DNA of 64,000 bases, from assembly GCF_013359695.1 (NCBI RefSeq), contig NZ_JABFMU010000024.1, forward strand, positions 16,676-80,675, written 5' to 3'. How positions within the stretch are numbered: the first letter of the stretch is position 1; each line of letters starts with the position of its first letter. The position numbers were made by a program, and so were the translations under genes. Positions 42,506 through 52,000 of this stretch are shown piece by piece. This stretch comes from Pseudomonas sp. C2B4. GTDB lineage: Bacteria; Pseudomonadota; Gammaproteobacteria; Pseudomonadales; Pseudomonadaceae. The notes beneath the pieces were generated by a model. It ran no database searches and was not told where the DNA came from. It saw only the letters and a list, made by a program, of their open reading frames with translations.

Positions 42506-43336
42506 TCATTTCACGGCACCAAACGACAAACCGCGCACCAGCTGTTTCTGGCTGATCCAGCCGAAGATCAGGATCGGCGCGCAGGCCAGGGTCGAGACCG
42601 CCGACAACTTGGCCCAGAACAAACCTTCTGGACTCGAATACGAGGCAATCAAGGCGGTCAGCGGCGCAGCTTTCGATGAGGTGAGGTTCAGCGACCAGAA
42701 CGCTTCGTTCCAGCACAGGATCAGCGACAGCAGCACGGTGGAGGCCAGGCCGCCCTTGGCGATCGGCAGCAGTACCCGGACCATTTCCTGCCACAGCGTG
42801 GCTCCGTCGAGGCGGGCTGCTTCAAGGATGTCCTTGGGGATGTCCTTGAAGTAGGTGTAAACCATCCAGACCACGATCGGCAGGTTGATTAGGGTGTAGA
42901 TCACGATCAGCGCGAGGCGCGTGTCGAGCAGGCCGAAGCTCTTGGCCAGCAGGTAGATCGGCATCAGTACACCCACCGGCGGCAGCATCTTGGTGGAGAG
43001 CATCCACAGCAGCGTGCCCTTGGTGCGTTGGGTTTCGTAGAACGCCATGGAGTAGGCCGCCGGCACCGCGATCAGCAGGCACAAAGCCGTGGCGCTGAAG
43101 GAAATCACCACCGAGTTCCAGGCGAAACTGAAGTAATCGCTGCGCTCGTTGATGTGCAGGTAGTTCTCCAGCGTCGGGGTGAAGATGAACTGCGGTGGCG
43201 TGGCGAACGCATCGATTTCGGTTTTGAAACTGGTCAGCACCATCCAGAAGATCGGGAAGAAAATCAGGATGGCGATGGCCCAGGCCAGGGTGCCCAGCAG
43301 CAGGCTTTGCAGGCGACGGGATTGTTGAAGAGTCAT
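42506..43336 (-). CDS. mtlG: Polyol ABC transporter permease
   Basis: 276 residues with six membrane segments, MalG type. The cytoplasmic EAA loop EAARLDGATLWQEMVRVLLP contacts MtlK. It pairs with MtlF in the membrane channel. Eight bases separate it from mtlF. Confidence 0.94.
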   Translation of the reverse strand: MTLQQSRRLQSLLLGTLAWAIAILIFFPIFWMVLTSFKTEIDAFATPPQFIFTPTLENYLHINERSDYFSFAWNSVVISFSATALCLLIAVPAAYSMAFYETQRTKGTLLWMLSTKMLPPVGVLMPIYLLAKSFGLLDTRLALIVIYTLINLPIVVWMVYTYFKDIPKDILEAARLDGATLWQEMVRVLLPIAKGGLASTVLLSLILCWNEAFWSLNLTSSKAAPLTALIASYSSPEGLFWAKLSAVSTLACAPILIFGWISQKQLVRGLSFGAVK

Positions 43337-43344
43337 GGCAGGCC

Positions 43345-44271
43345 TCAGGCTTTATCTGTCAGGTTTTTGCCGATCATCCGCACCAGCACGATGGCCGCGA
43401 TATTGGCGATCACCACCGCAATCAAACCACCCGCCGAGGCCATGCCGACGTCGAACTGCACCAGCGCCTGGTTGTAGATCAGGTAGGCGAGGTTGGTCGA
43501 GGCGTAACCGGGGCCGCCGTTGGTGGTGGTGAAGATTTCGGCGAACACCGAGAGCAGGAAGATGGTTTCGATCATCACCACCACCGCAATCGGCCGTGCC
43601 AGGTGCGGCAAGGTCAGGTGCCAGAAAATCGCGATGGGTCCGGCACCGTCCAGGCGCGCGGCTTCTTTCTGTTCCTGGTCGAGGGACTGCATGGCGGTCA
43701 TCAGGATCAGGATCGCGAAGGGCAGCCATTGCCACGAGACAATGATGATGATCGACAGCAGCGGGTAGTGCGCCAGCCAGTCCACGGGCTGGGCGCCGAA
43801 CAGTTTCCAGACGTAGGCGAGGATTCCGGACACCGGATGGAAAATCAGGTTCTTCCAGATCAGCGCACCGACGGTGGGCATGATGAAGAACGGCGAGATC
43901 AACATGACCCGCACGATGCCGCGACCGAGAAACTCACTGGCCTCCAGCAACGCGCTGATCAACACCCCCAGCACGACGCTGATCAGCAGCACGCTGCCCA
44001 CCAGCAACAAGGTGTTGGTGGCGCCGGGCATGAAACCGGAGTCGGTCAGGAAATAGGTGAAGTTCTCCAGCCCCACGAATTCATTTTCGCCGGGGTAGAG
44101 CAGGTTGTAGCGGATCATCGAGAAATAAACGGTCATGCCCAGCGGCACGATCATCCATAACAACAGTAACGCCACCGAAGGGCTGACCAGAAACCAGCCG
44201 GGGTTGGTCAACCGGCTTTTGCGCAGCGGTTGGGAGATGTCCATGTGGGCTTTGGCAGTTGAAGTAGTCAT
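43345..44271 (-). CDS. mtlF: Polyol ABC transporter permease
   Basis: 308 residues with six or more membrane segments, MalF/UgpA type. The EAA loop reads EAARLDGAGPIAIFWHLTLP. It is the second membrane subunit of the mannitol importer. The gap to mtlE contains a REP doublet, so stoichiometry may be set by differential mRNA decay. Confidence 0.94.
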   Translation of the reverse strand: MTTSTAKAHMDISQPLRKSRLTNPGWFLVSPSVALLLLWMIVPLGMTVYFSMIRYNLLYPGENEFVGLENFTYFLTDSGFMPGATNTLLLVGSVLLISVVLGVLISALLEASEFLGRGIVRVMLISPFFIMPTVGALIWKNLIFHPVSGILAYVWKLFGAQPVDWLAHYPLLSIIIIVSWQWLPFAILILMTAMQSLDQEQKEAARLDGAGPIAIFWHLTLPHLARPIAVVVMIETIFLLSVFAEIFTTTNGGPGYASTNLAYLIYNQALVQFDVGMASAGGLIAVVIANIAAIVLVRMIGKNLTDKA

Positions 44272-44311
44272 GGCGTTAAAACCGATAGGGAACAGACAAG
44301 TGAAGACTCAC

Positions 44312-44402
44312 TGTGGGAGCGAGCCTGCTCGCGAAGAGGCCGGTACATCCGATACATCTTCTGCGACTGGAACACCGCTTTCGCGAGCAGGCTCGCTCCC
44401 AC
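44312..44402. repeat. REP doublet inside the mtl operon (mtlE-mtlF)
   Basis: Inverted REP units in the 146-bp gap directly after the binding-protein gene, comparable in position to REP between malE and malF of E. coli. Confidence 0.87.
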
Positions 44403-44417
44403 AGGGGATGGTGTGAG

Positions 44418-45728
44418 TTACTTGGGATAACCCGCGCGCTTCATCTCGCGTTCGGTGGTTTGCTGGGCGGCGGCCAAGGCCTGCTCATCCGTGGTCTGTC
44501 CGATCAATGCGGCCGAGAACAGTTTGCCGACCTGGGTGCCGACGGCCTGGAACTCGGGAATGGTCACCAACTGGATGCCGATGTAGGGCACGGGCTTGGC
44601 GGTCGGCTTGCCTGGGTCCGCCGCCTTGAGCGATTCCAGGGTGACCTTGGCGAACGGCGCGGCATTCATATACGCCTCGCTGTAGGTCGAGGCCCGGGTG
44701 CCGGGCGGTACGTTGGCGATACCGTCGGTCTTGGCGACCAGTTCGCCGTACTCTTTGGATGTAGCCCAGGCGCTGAACGTCTTCGCCGCGTCCTTGGCCT
44801 TGGAGCTGGTCGGGATCGCCAGTGCCCAGGAGTACAACCAGGCCGAACCTTTGTCGGTGGTTTCATGGGGCGCGTAGGTGAAGCCAACGTGATCGCTGAC
44901 CTTGCTCTGGGTCTTGTCGGTGACGAACGAGCCGGCCACGCTGGCGTCGACCCAGATCGCGCACTTGCCGCTGTTGAACAGCGCCAGGTTTTCGTTGAAA
45001 CCGTTGCTCGACGCGCCCGGCGGGCCGGATTGCTTCATGGTGTCGACGTAGAAGTTCAGCGCGTTTTTCCATTCCGGACCGCTGAATTCAGGCTTCCATT
45101 GCTCATCGAACCAGCGTGCGCCATAGGCATTGGCGACGGTGGTGATCAACGCCATGTTCTCGCCCCAGCCGGCCTTGCCGCGCAGGCAGATGCCGTACTG
45201 TTCCTTATCCTTATGGGTGAGTTTGCTGGCGAATTCGCCGATCTGGGTCCAGGTCGGACGTTCGGGCATGGTCAGGCCGGCGTCCTTGAACAGGTCGGTG
45301 CGGTAATAGGTGATCGAGCTTTCGGCGTAGAACGGCAGCGCATACAGCGAACCCTTGACCGACAGGCCTTCACGCACCGAAGGGAACACATCGTCGAGGG
45401 CATAGCTGGCGGGCAAATCCTTCATCGGCTCCAGCCAACCCTTGGCGCCCCACAGTGCCGCTTCGTACATGCCGATGGTCAGCACGTCGAACTGTCCGCC
45501 CTGGGTCGCGATGTCGGTGGTCAGGCGTTGACGCAAGACGTTTTCTTCAAGCACCACCCAATTGAGCTTGATCTCCGGATGCTCGGCTTCGAAGGTTTTC
45601 GAGAGCTTTTGCATGCGGATCATGTCGCTGTTGTTGACGGTGGCAATGGTCAGGGTCTGGGCGCCAAGGCTGACGCTGCTGAGGGTCATGCAGGTGAGGG
45701 CGAGCAGAGCTTTTACAGAAGGTTGCAT
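44418..45728 (-). CDS. mtlE: Mannitol/polyol-binding periplasmic protein
   Basis: 436 residues with a signal peptide (ALLALTCMTLSSVSLGAQ). It has the fold of family 1 sugar-binding proteins (TFEAEHPEIKLNWVVLEENV near the start; LAFNSGKCAIWVDASVAG-like middle). It captures polyols in the periplasm for MtlFGK. First gene of the operon; AGGAG precedes the ATG, and a promoter with MtlR-type repeats lies upstream. Confidence 0.95.
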   Translation of the reverse strand: MQPSVKALLALTCMTLSSVSLGAQTLTIATVNNSDMIRMQKLSKTFEAEHPEIKLNWVVLEENVLRQRLTTDIATQGGQFDVLTIGMYEAALWGAKGWLEPMKDLPASYALDDVFPSVREGLSVKGSLYALPFYAESSITYYRTDLFKDAGLTMPERPTWTQIGEFASKLTHKDKEQYGICLRGKAGWGENMALITTVANAYGARWFDEQWKPEFSGPEWKNALNFYVDTMKQSGPPGASSNGFNENLALFNSGKCAIWVDASVAGSFVTDKTQSKVSDHVGFTYAPHETTDKGSAWLYSWALAIPTSSKAKDAAKTFSAWATSKEYGELVAKTDGIANVPPGTRASTYSEAYMNAAPFAKVTLESLKAADPGKPTAKPVPYIGIQLVTIPEFQAVGTQVGKLFSAALIGQTTDEQALAAAQQTTEREMKRAGYPK

Positions 45729-45813
45729 CGTGCACTCCTTTTCTGCACCCGGCGGGATACAGAAGGACAGTTATTGTTTTTGTGTCTTCCGACGGCAGGA
45801 AGAATGTGCGCTG

Positions 45814-45842
45814 ATTACAGCCTTCAATTGGGGGCGAGACAA
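45814..45842 (-). promoter_or_regulatory. Sigma-70 promoter of the mtl operon
   Basis: On the minus strand TTGTCT (45842-45837) and TGTAAT (45819-45814) are separated by 17 bp, an ideal -35/-10 arrangement. The expected start is about 80 bases before mtlE. The MtlR-type repeats lie just upstream of the -35 box. Confidence 0.65.
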
Positions 45843-45852
45843 ATCATCCATC

Positions 45853-45886
45853 GCACTTGGATTGATACTTTTTTGCACTGGGGTTG
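45853..45886 (-). promoter_or_regulatory. Direct repeats, probable MtlR operator
   Basis: GCACTTGGATTG (45853-45864) and GCACTGGGGTTG (45875-45886) agree at 10 of 12 positions and repeat at 22 bp, two helical turns. The proximal copy ends 10 bp from the -35 box. This layout is standard for an AraC-type activator such as MtlR. Confidence 0.6.
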
Positions 45887-45972
45887 GGGGCGGTTAACAC
45901 AGAGAAGGGCTTTTCAGCGATGGGGCGATATCGAATACGTACAGGTTTCACTCGTGAAAACAGGTCATAACC

Positions 45973-46062
45973 TGTGGGAGCGAGCCTGCTCGCGAAAGCG
46001 GTAGTTCAGTCGACATCAGTGTCGTCTGACAGACCGCCTTCGCGAGCAGGCTCGCTCCCACA
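45973..46062. repeat. REP doublet after mtlR
   Basis: Inverted REP units just beyond the mtlR stop codon. Confidence 0.87.
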
Positions 46063-46071
46063 GTGTTGTGC

Positions 46072-46977
46072 TTAGCTCAGGTTTTGTTCGGTCAACCGCT
46101 GCACCACCAAACGCCGATAGTGGGTCGGCGTCATGCCCTTGAGCTGCTGGAAGCGCCGATTGAAATTGGAAATGTTGTTGAACCCCGACTCGAAGCAAAC
46201 ATCGGTCACCGGCTTGTCGCCATCGGCCAGTAACTCGCAGGACTTGCTGATGCGCAGGCGGTTGACGAACTCGATGAAGTTACGCCCCGTGGCCTGCTTG
46301 AACACCCGGCTGAAATAGGTCGGCTTCATGCCCAGGTGCTCGGCGACTTCCTCCAGCGTCAAGTCCCGGGCGTAGTGAGCGAAGATGTAATCCACCGCCC
46401 GGTTGGTGCGGTCGATGTTGTGCTCGTCCGCCAGTTGCGGTGTGGTTGCGCCGGACAGCAGCTGGTAGTCGTCGCACGCCGCCAGCAGTTCCAGCAGGAT
46501 GAAAAAGTGGCCGAGGCGGGTGACCCCTGTGGTATCGGCGATGAGCTGCATCAGATCCATCGCCTTGCGGAGGGTAGCCTTGCAGCGAAACTCGATGCCG
46601 TACTGCGCCCGCTCCAGCAGCGGTGCCAGGGTCTTGAGTTCGGCGAATACCTGGTAGCCGCTGTCGAACAATTCGTCGGTGAAATTGACCAGCATGTCAC
46701 GCTTTTCCACCACCTCGTCCTCGGCCACCTGGCTGATCCAGTTGTGGGGCAGGTTGGGGCCGGTGAGAAACAGGGTTTCGGGGTAGAAGTTGCCGATGTA
46801 GTCGCCAATGAAGACCTTGCCGGAGCTGGCGACGATCAGGTGCAGTTCGTATTCCTTGTGGAAGTGCCAACGTACCAGGGGGCAGGGGAATCCATGCTGG
46901 CGATAGATGATGGACAACCCGTTGTGGTCGTCCATCAGCTCGTAGGAGGGGTCGGTCACTCTGGCGGTACGGGTCAT
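46072..46977 (-). CDS. mtlR: AraC-family activator of the mannitol operon
   Basis: 301 residues: an N-terminal cupin-like sensor domain (WHFHKEYELHLIVASSGKVF) and a C-terminal pair of helix-turn-helix motifs (LTLEEVAEHLGMKPTYFSRV, then VCFESGFNNISNFNRRFQQL). It activates the mtl genes in the presence of polyols. It is encoded upstream of mtlE on the same strand, as in P. fluorescens. The ribosome site is weak, consistent with low levels. Confidence 0.94.
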   Translation of the reverse strand: MTRTARVTDPSYELMDDHNGLSIIYRQHGFPCPLVRWHFHKEYELHLIVASSGKVFIGDYIGNFYPETLFLTGPNLPHNWISQVAEDEVVEKRDMLVNFTDELFDSGYQVFAELKTLAPLLERAQYGIEFRCKATLRKAMDLMQLIADTTGVTRLGHFFILLELLAACDDYQLLSGATTPQLADEHNIDRTNRAVDYIFAHYARDLTLEEVAEHLGMKPTYFSRVFKQATGRNFIEFVNRLRISKSCELLADGDKPVTDVCFESGFNNISNFNRRFQQLKGMTPTHYRRLVVQRLTEQNLS

Positions 46978-47047
46978 GTCGGCACGCTTTTCTTGTTATT
47001 GCACCTTTGATCATGCCTCGTTCGGGGCAATCAATGCCAGTGTGAGG

Positions 47048-48349
47048 TCAGGCTTCTTCCTTGACGCGGTTCTTGGCTTCGATCCATTGCGCCATGTATT
47101 GGGTGCTCTTGTGCTGATGATGACGAAGCATGCTGCCGGTGAAGTTATCCCGCCTGATCGCGGGCAGATGTTGCAGGCAATGCTCAAGGCGGGCAATCAG
47201 CGCCGGGCCATGGACGGCTTGCTGGTAACGATTGGCCAACAGCTGCAATCCATGGGACTGCGCCTCAAGCCAAAGGCTCTTGTCTTGATGGAGTTGCACG
47301 GCGTGATCGGCGAACGCCTGGGCCGATTGGGTGATCGCACCCGGCCAAGGCTCTTCGCCGTGCATCGCTTCTGCACCCACGGGCGTCGTCACATTGGGCG
47401 TGCCGCAGAGCATCGCATCGACAATCTTGCCTTTGACCCCTGCGCCGAAACGCAACGGCGCCATGCACACCCGGGCCGCGGACATCACTTGCAGCGCATC
47501 TTCCGCCCAGTTCATCACATGGAACCCCTGGGCCGGGTTGTGCAGGGCAGTCGCCTTGGGCGGCGTGTAGGCGCCATAAATGTGCAGCTGAGCCCCGGGC
47601 AGTTGCTGGCGGATCAGCGGCCAGATGGCGGTTTTCAACCAGAGCACCGCGTCCCAGTTGGGCGCATGGCGGAAGTTGCCGATATGCAGAAAGTGCGCGC
47701 GGTCTTCGAACGGCACGGGTGCAGTATTCGGCAGATCGACCATCAACGGGCACCAGTGCAGCAGGTCACGCGGAAATTTGAACTGTTGGACCAGTATTTC
47801 GATCTCCACTTCGGAAACCATCAGCGTCAAGTCGCAACGATAAAATGCAGCGATCTCCCGTTTGGCCAGATCGGTATCGGCCATATGCTCGAATTCTTCG
47901 CGCATCGCCGGGGCGAACAGCCCGGCAAAGTCATTGTTGTCATCACTGGCCTTCAACCGCTCCTTCAGCCGTTGATGCCGTCCGTGCCGCAGACTTTGCA
48001 GGTCGCAACTTTCGAGCACGCGCAACGCATCGGGGCAATATTTCTCGACCCGCCAGCCAAACTGTTCCTCCATCATGAATTGATCGAACAGCACGATGTC
48101 GGGAGCCAGTTCGCTGATGAAGCTGTCGAAACTGCTGCAGTTCAACTCGATTGGCACTTCGCGAATGCCCAGGGTCGACAGGTCGACGCGGTGCTCGCCA
48201 TAGCCGGCCGGACTGCTGAAGGTGACGTCCCAGCCCCGTTGTAGAAGCGCTTCAAGGATTTGCATCACATGCCCGCTGGCCGCCGAAGAGCGGGGCTCGG
48301 GCCAGACGTAACCAATGACCAGGACTTTGGTTGCGTGGGCTTGACTCAT
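47048..48349 (-). CDS. Glycosyltransferase, GT-B fold
   Basis: 433 residues. The N-terminal VLVIGYVWPEPRSSAASGHV and C-terminal GAGVKGKIVDAMLCGTPNVT, the latter typical of GT4-like nucleotide-sugar sites, point to a retaining GT-B enzyme. No membrane segment. No other polysaccharide genes are near, so it may modify a single target such as a protein, LPS or lipid. The ATG at 48349 is supported by GGAATG-like sequence upstream; the longer reading to 48571 overlaps the response regulator and is rejected. Confidence 0.85.
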   Translation of the reverse strand: MSQAHATKVLVIGYVWPEPRSSAASGHVMQILEALLQRGWDVTFSSPAGYGEHRVDLSTLGIREVPIELNCSSFDSFISELAPDIVLFDQFMMEEQFGWRVEKYCPDALRVLESCDLQSLRHGRHQRLKERLKASDDNNDFAGLFAPAMREEFEHMADTDLAKREIAAFYRCDLTLMVSEVEIEILVQQFKFPRDLLHWCPLMVDLPNTAPVPFEDRAHFLHIGNFRHAPNWDAVLWLKTAIWPLIRQQLPGAQLHIYGAYTPPKATALHNPAQGFHVMNWAEDALQVMSAARVCMAPLRFGAGVKGKIVDAMLCGTPNVTTPVGAEAMHGEEPWPGAITQSAQAFADHAVQLHQDKSLWLEAQSHGLQLLANRYQQAVHGPALIARLEHCLQHLPAIRRDNFTGSMLRHHQHKSTQYMAQWIEAKNRVKEEA

Positions 48350-48416
48350 GAACGGACATTCCTTGAAACGGACAAAAGGAGGGTAAAAGAGGGGCGAGAT
48401 TAAACCACAGCGGCTA

Positions 48417-48782
48417 TCAGGATATCTCCAGGATACCCTTGACCTTGTCCCGCAACTGATCAATGGAAAACGGCTTGCCAATGACATGCATCCCCGGAGG
48501 CACTTCGATGCTTTCGGCATAGCCGCTGGCAAACAGGATCGGCAGGGCAGGACGCAGCGAACGCGCCGCATTGGCCAGTTCCCGTCCGTCCATGATCGGC
48601 AGGCCGACGTCGGTCATCATCAGGTCGATGTGCCGGTTCAGGTCCTTGAGGATTTCCAGTGCCTGCTCACTGCCGTCGGCCTCCAGCACATTGAACTCCA
48701 ACTCCTCCAGCACATCGATAATCAACATGCGTACGATGGAGTCGTCTTCGACAACCAGAATGGTGGAGGCGTTGGCGGACAT
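48417..48782 (-). CDS. Single-domain response regulator
   Basis: 121 residues, receiver only. ILVVEDDSIVR carries the acidic metal-binding pair, MMTDVGLPIMDG the phospho-accepting aspartate (about residue 58), and IGKPFS the conserved lysine. It has no output domain, so it works through protein contacts or as a phosphate relay. It is divergent from the large hybrid kinase, a likely partner. Confidence 0.9.
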   Translation of the reverse strand: MSANASTILVVEDDSIVRMLIIDVLEELEFNVLEADGSEQALEILKDLNRHIDLMMTDVGLPIMDGRELANAARSLRPALPILFASGYAESIEVPPGMHVIGKPFSIDQLRDKVKGILEIS

Positions 48783-49030
48783 AATGGTGTACTCGACAGT
48801 GGATGGGCGGTCGCCGGCCGAACGTAATCGCCGACCCTAATTCATGAGTAAGTGCCGGCTCCCGACAAGTTCCCGACGCGCTATAAAAGAATAGTGGAAA
48901 GCATAACCGGTCCATTGGCGCGGGAGCAGTTGAATGTAGGACTTTGCGTGGAAACCTGTCAGAAAAATGGATGGATGCGCCATTTTTGGGGCAAACTCCT
49001 TGTTTTTCACCCGTTCAACAAGGCTTGACT

Positions 49031-52000
49031 ATGACCTCTGTGTCTTCGGTGGATGAGCAACGATTCCGTAAACTCCTGAGCCGCAACATCAGTCTGCCGC
49101 TGGGTGTCGGCGTCATCAGCGCGGTTTTTTTCGTGTCGCTGATCACGTACCTGTTGTCGACGATCCAGTGGGTCGAGCACACGGACCGGGTGATCAATAA
49201 CGCCAATGAGGCGGTCAAGCTGACGGTCGATCTGGAAACCGGCATGCGGGGTTTCCTGCTCAGTGGCGATGAAAAATTTCTTGAACCCTACGAAACCGCC
49301 AAGCCGCGAATCGCGGTCGTGCTCAATACCCTGCTTGAGTTGACCGCCGACAATCCGATCCAGACTGACCGCCTGCATCGGTTGCAAGGCTTGCAGCAGG
49401 AGTGGGCCGCTTACGCGAAAACCATGATCGACTTGCAGCGATCCAGTGGCGATTTTCGCAGCGCGGTCAAGGCCGGGCAGGGCAAGCGCCTGACCGACGA
49501 GGTGCGCAAGCAGTTCGAAGACGTGATCGACATGGAGCAACAGTTGCGTGCGGCGCGCAATGAGGAAGTGCGTCGCACGACGATCTGGAGCATTGCCCTT
49601 TATCTCGTGTTCATTGCCGCGATCAGCGGCTTGCTGGCCTACATTGGCCGTCGTGATCTGATCAACCTGTCGCAGCAGTACGGCGCCAACCTGGCCAAGC
49701 AACAGGCCGGCGCCGATCGCCTGGAACGCCAGGCCTGGCTGCGCAATGGCCAGACCGAATTGGCCGAGCAAATGCTCGGGCAATTGTCCCTGAACTTGCT
49801 GGGGCGCAACATTCTGCAGTTTTGTGCGCAGTATCTCGGCAGCGCAGTGGCGGCTATTTATGTTCGTGAGGAGCACGGTGGGCTCAAGCGCGTGGCGGCG
49901 TACGGCATGTCCCGCGAGCAGGAGGAGCGCGAACAACAGATTTACAGCGATGAAGGCATCGTCGGCCAGGTGGCGCAGCAAGCGCGGCTGATTCGTCTCG
50001 ATGATGTCCCCGGTGACTATTTCAAAGTCAGTTCGGGCCTCGGCGAAGGTCTACCGCGCAGCGTGCTGGTGGTACCGACCAGCGACGATGAACGGGTCAA
50101 CGGCGTCATCGAACTGGGCTTTTTGCGTCCCTTGGACGCCCGTGACATGGAACTGCTTGAACTGATCGCCGGCAACATCGGCACCGCCATCGAGGCTGCA
50201 CGCTATCGCCAGCGCTTGCAGGAAGTCCTGGCTGAAACCCAGCAACTCAATGAAGAGCTGCAGGTGCAGCAGGAAGAACTCAAGACCGCCAACGAAGAAC
50301 TCGAAGAACAGTCGCGGATCCTCAAGGAATCCCAGGCACACCTGGAAACGCAACAGGTCGAGCTGGAGCAGACCAACGAGCAACTGGCTGAGCAGGCCGA
50401 GATTCTGGCCGAGCAGCGCGACGCCATGGACCTCAAGAACACTGAACTCAATCAGGCTCAGGCCCAGCTCGAAGAACGCGCCGAAGAGTTGCAGCGCTCG
50501 AGCAAATACAAGTCCGAATTCCTCGCCAACATGTCCCACGAACTGCGCACGCCATTGAACAGTTCGCTGATCCTGGCCAAGTTGCTCGCGGAAAACCCCC
50601 AGGAAAACCTCAGCGCCGAGCAGGTCAAGTTTGCCGAGTCGATCTACTCCGCCGGCAACGACTTGCTCAACCTGATCAACGACATCCTCGATATCTCCAA
50701 GGTCGAGGCCGGCAAACTGGAGATCCGCCCGGAGAACACCAGCGTGGAGCGTCTGGTGGACGGTTTGCGCGGGATGTTCGAACCCCTGGCGGCGGACAAG
50801 CAGTTGCAGTTCCACGTCGAGATGCAGGACGGTGCACCGATCATGATGTTCACCGATCGCCAGCGCCTGGAGCAGGTGGTCAAGAACCTGTTGTCCAACG
50901 CAGTGAAGTTCACCGAGAAAGGCACTGTCAGCCTGAGCGTTACCGCGGCACCGAATGCCGGCATTGCCTTTATTGTCCGCGACTCCGGGATCGGCATTGC
51001 CGACGACCAGCAGGAAAGCATTTTCGAGGCCTTCCGCCAGGCCGACGGCACCACCAATCGCCGTTATGGCGGCACCGGGCTGGGCCTGTCGATTTCCCGC
51101 GACCTGGCGGCATTGCTCGGCGGTTCCATCAGTGTGTCGAGCACGCCGGGGCAGGGCAGCGTGTTTACGCTGGTGTTGCCGCAAGCCTACGTTGAGCCGG
51201 GTGAAGACCCCGTCGAACCGATGCGCGCGCCGCCGGCGGTGTCGGCAGCCAACGACGTGGCTCCCGTGTTGAAGCCATTGATCGCCGAAGTGGATATTCC
51301 GCGGTTCAACGATGATCGCGCCAAGGCGCCGTTCACCACTCGCTGCATCCTGGTGGTGGAGGACGAGGCTAACTTTGCGCACATCCTCTACGACCTCGCC
51401 CATGAATTGGGTTATCAGTGCCTGGTGGCCCACGGGGCCGACGAAGGCTACGACCTGGCGCGGCAATTCATTCCCGATGCGATCCTGCTGGACATGCGCC
51501 TGCCGGACCATTCCGGGTTGACCGTGTTGCAACGCCTGAAGGAGCACGCCGAGACCCGGCACATCCCGGTGCATGTGATTTCGGTCGAAGACCGGGTAGA
51601 AGCGGCGATGCACATGGGGGCCGTGGGGTATGCGGTCAAGCCGACGACCCGCGAGGAGCTCAAGGACGTGTTTGCCCGGCTGGAAGCCAAGTTGACCCAG
51701 AAGGTCAAACGGGTGCTGCTGGTGGAAGACGATGACTTGCAGCGCGACAGCATTTCCCGGTTGATCGGCGACGATGACATCGAAATCACTGCAGTCGGCT
51801 TTGCCCAGGAAGCGCTGGACCTGCTGCGCACGACGATTTTCGACTGCATGATCATCGACCTCAAACTGCCGGACATGCTCGGCGGCGACCTGCTCAAGCG
51901 CATGTCCACCGAGGAAATCTGTTCGTTCCCGCCGGTCATTGTCTACACCGGGCGCAACCTGACCCGGGACGAAGAGGCTGAACTGCGCCGGTATTCACGG

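Larger units (their letters stand above)
45729..46071. other. mtlE control region and mtlR 3' flank
   Basis: 343 bp without a gene. It contains the mtlE promoter and direct repeats described separately, and a REP doublet (45973-46062) that separates them from the mtlR stop. Confidence 0.8.

Noticed and set aside
44313..46004. Long plus-strand reading frame opposite mtlE
   Set aside because: It runs through REP sequence and the mtlE gene in reverse; the real gene on the minus strand has a signal peptide and family match.
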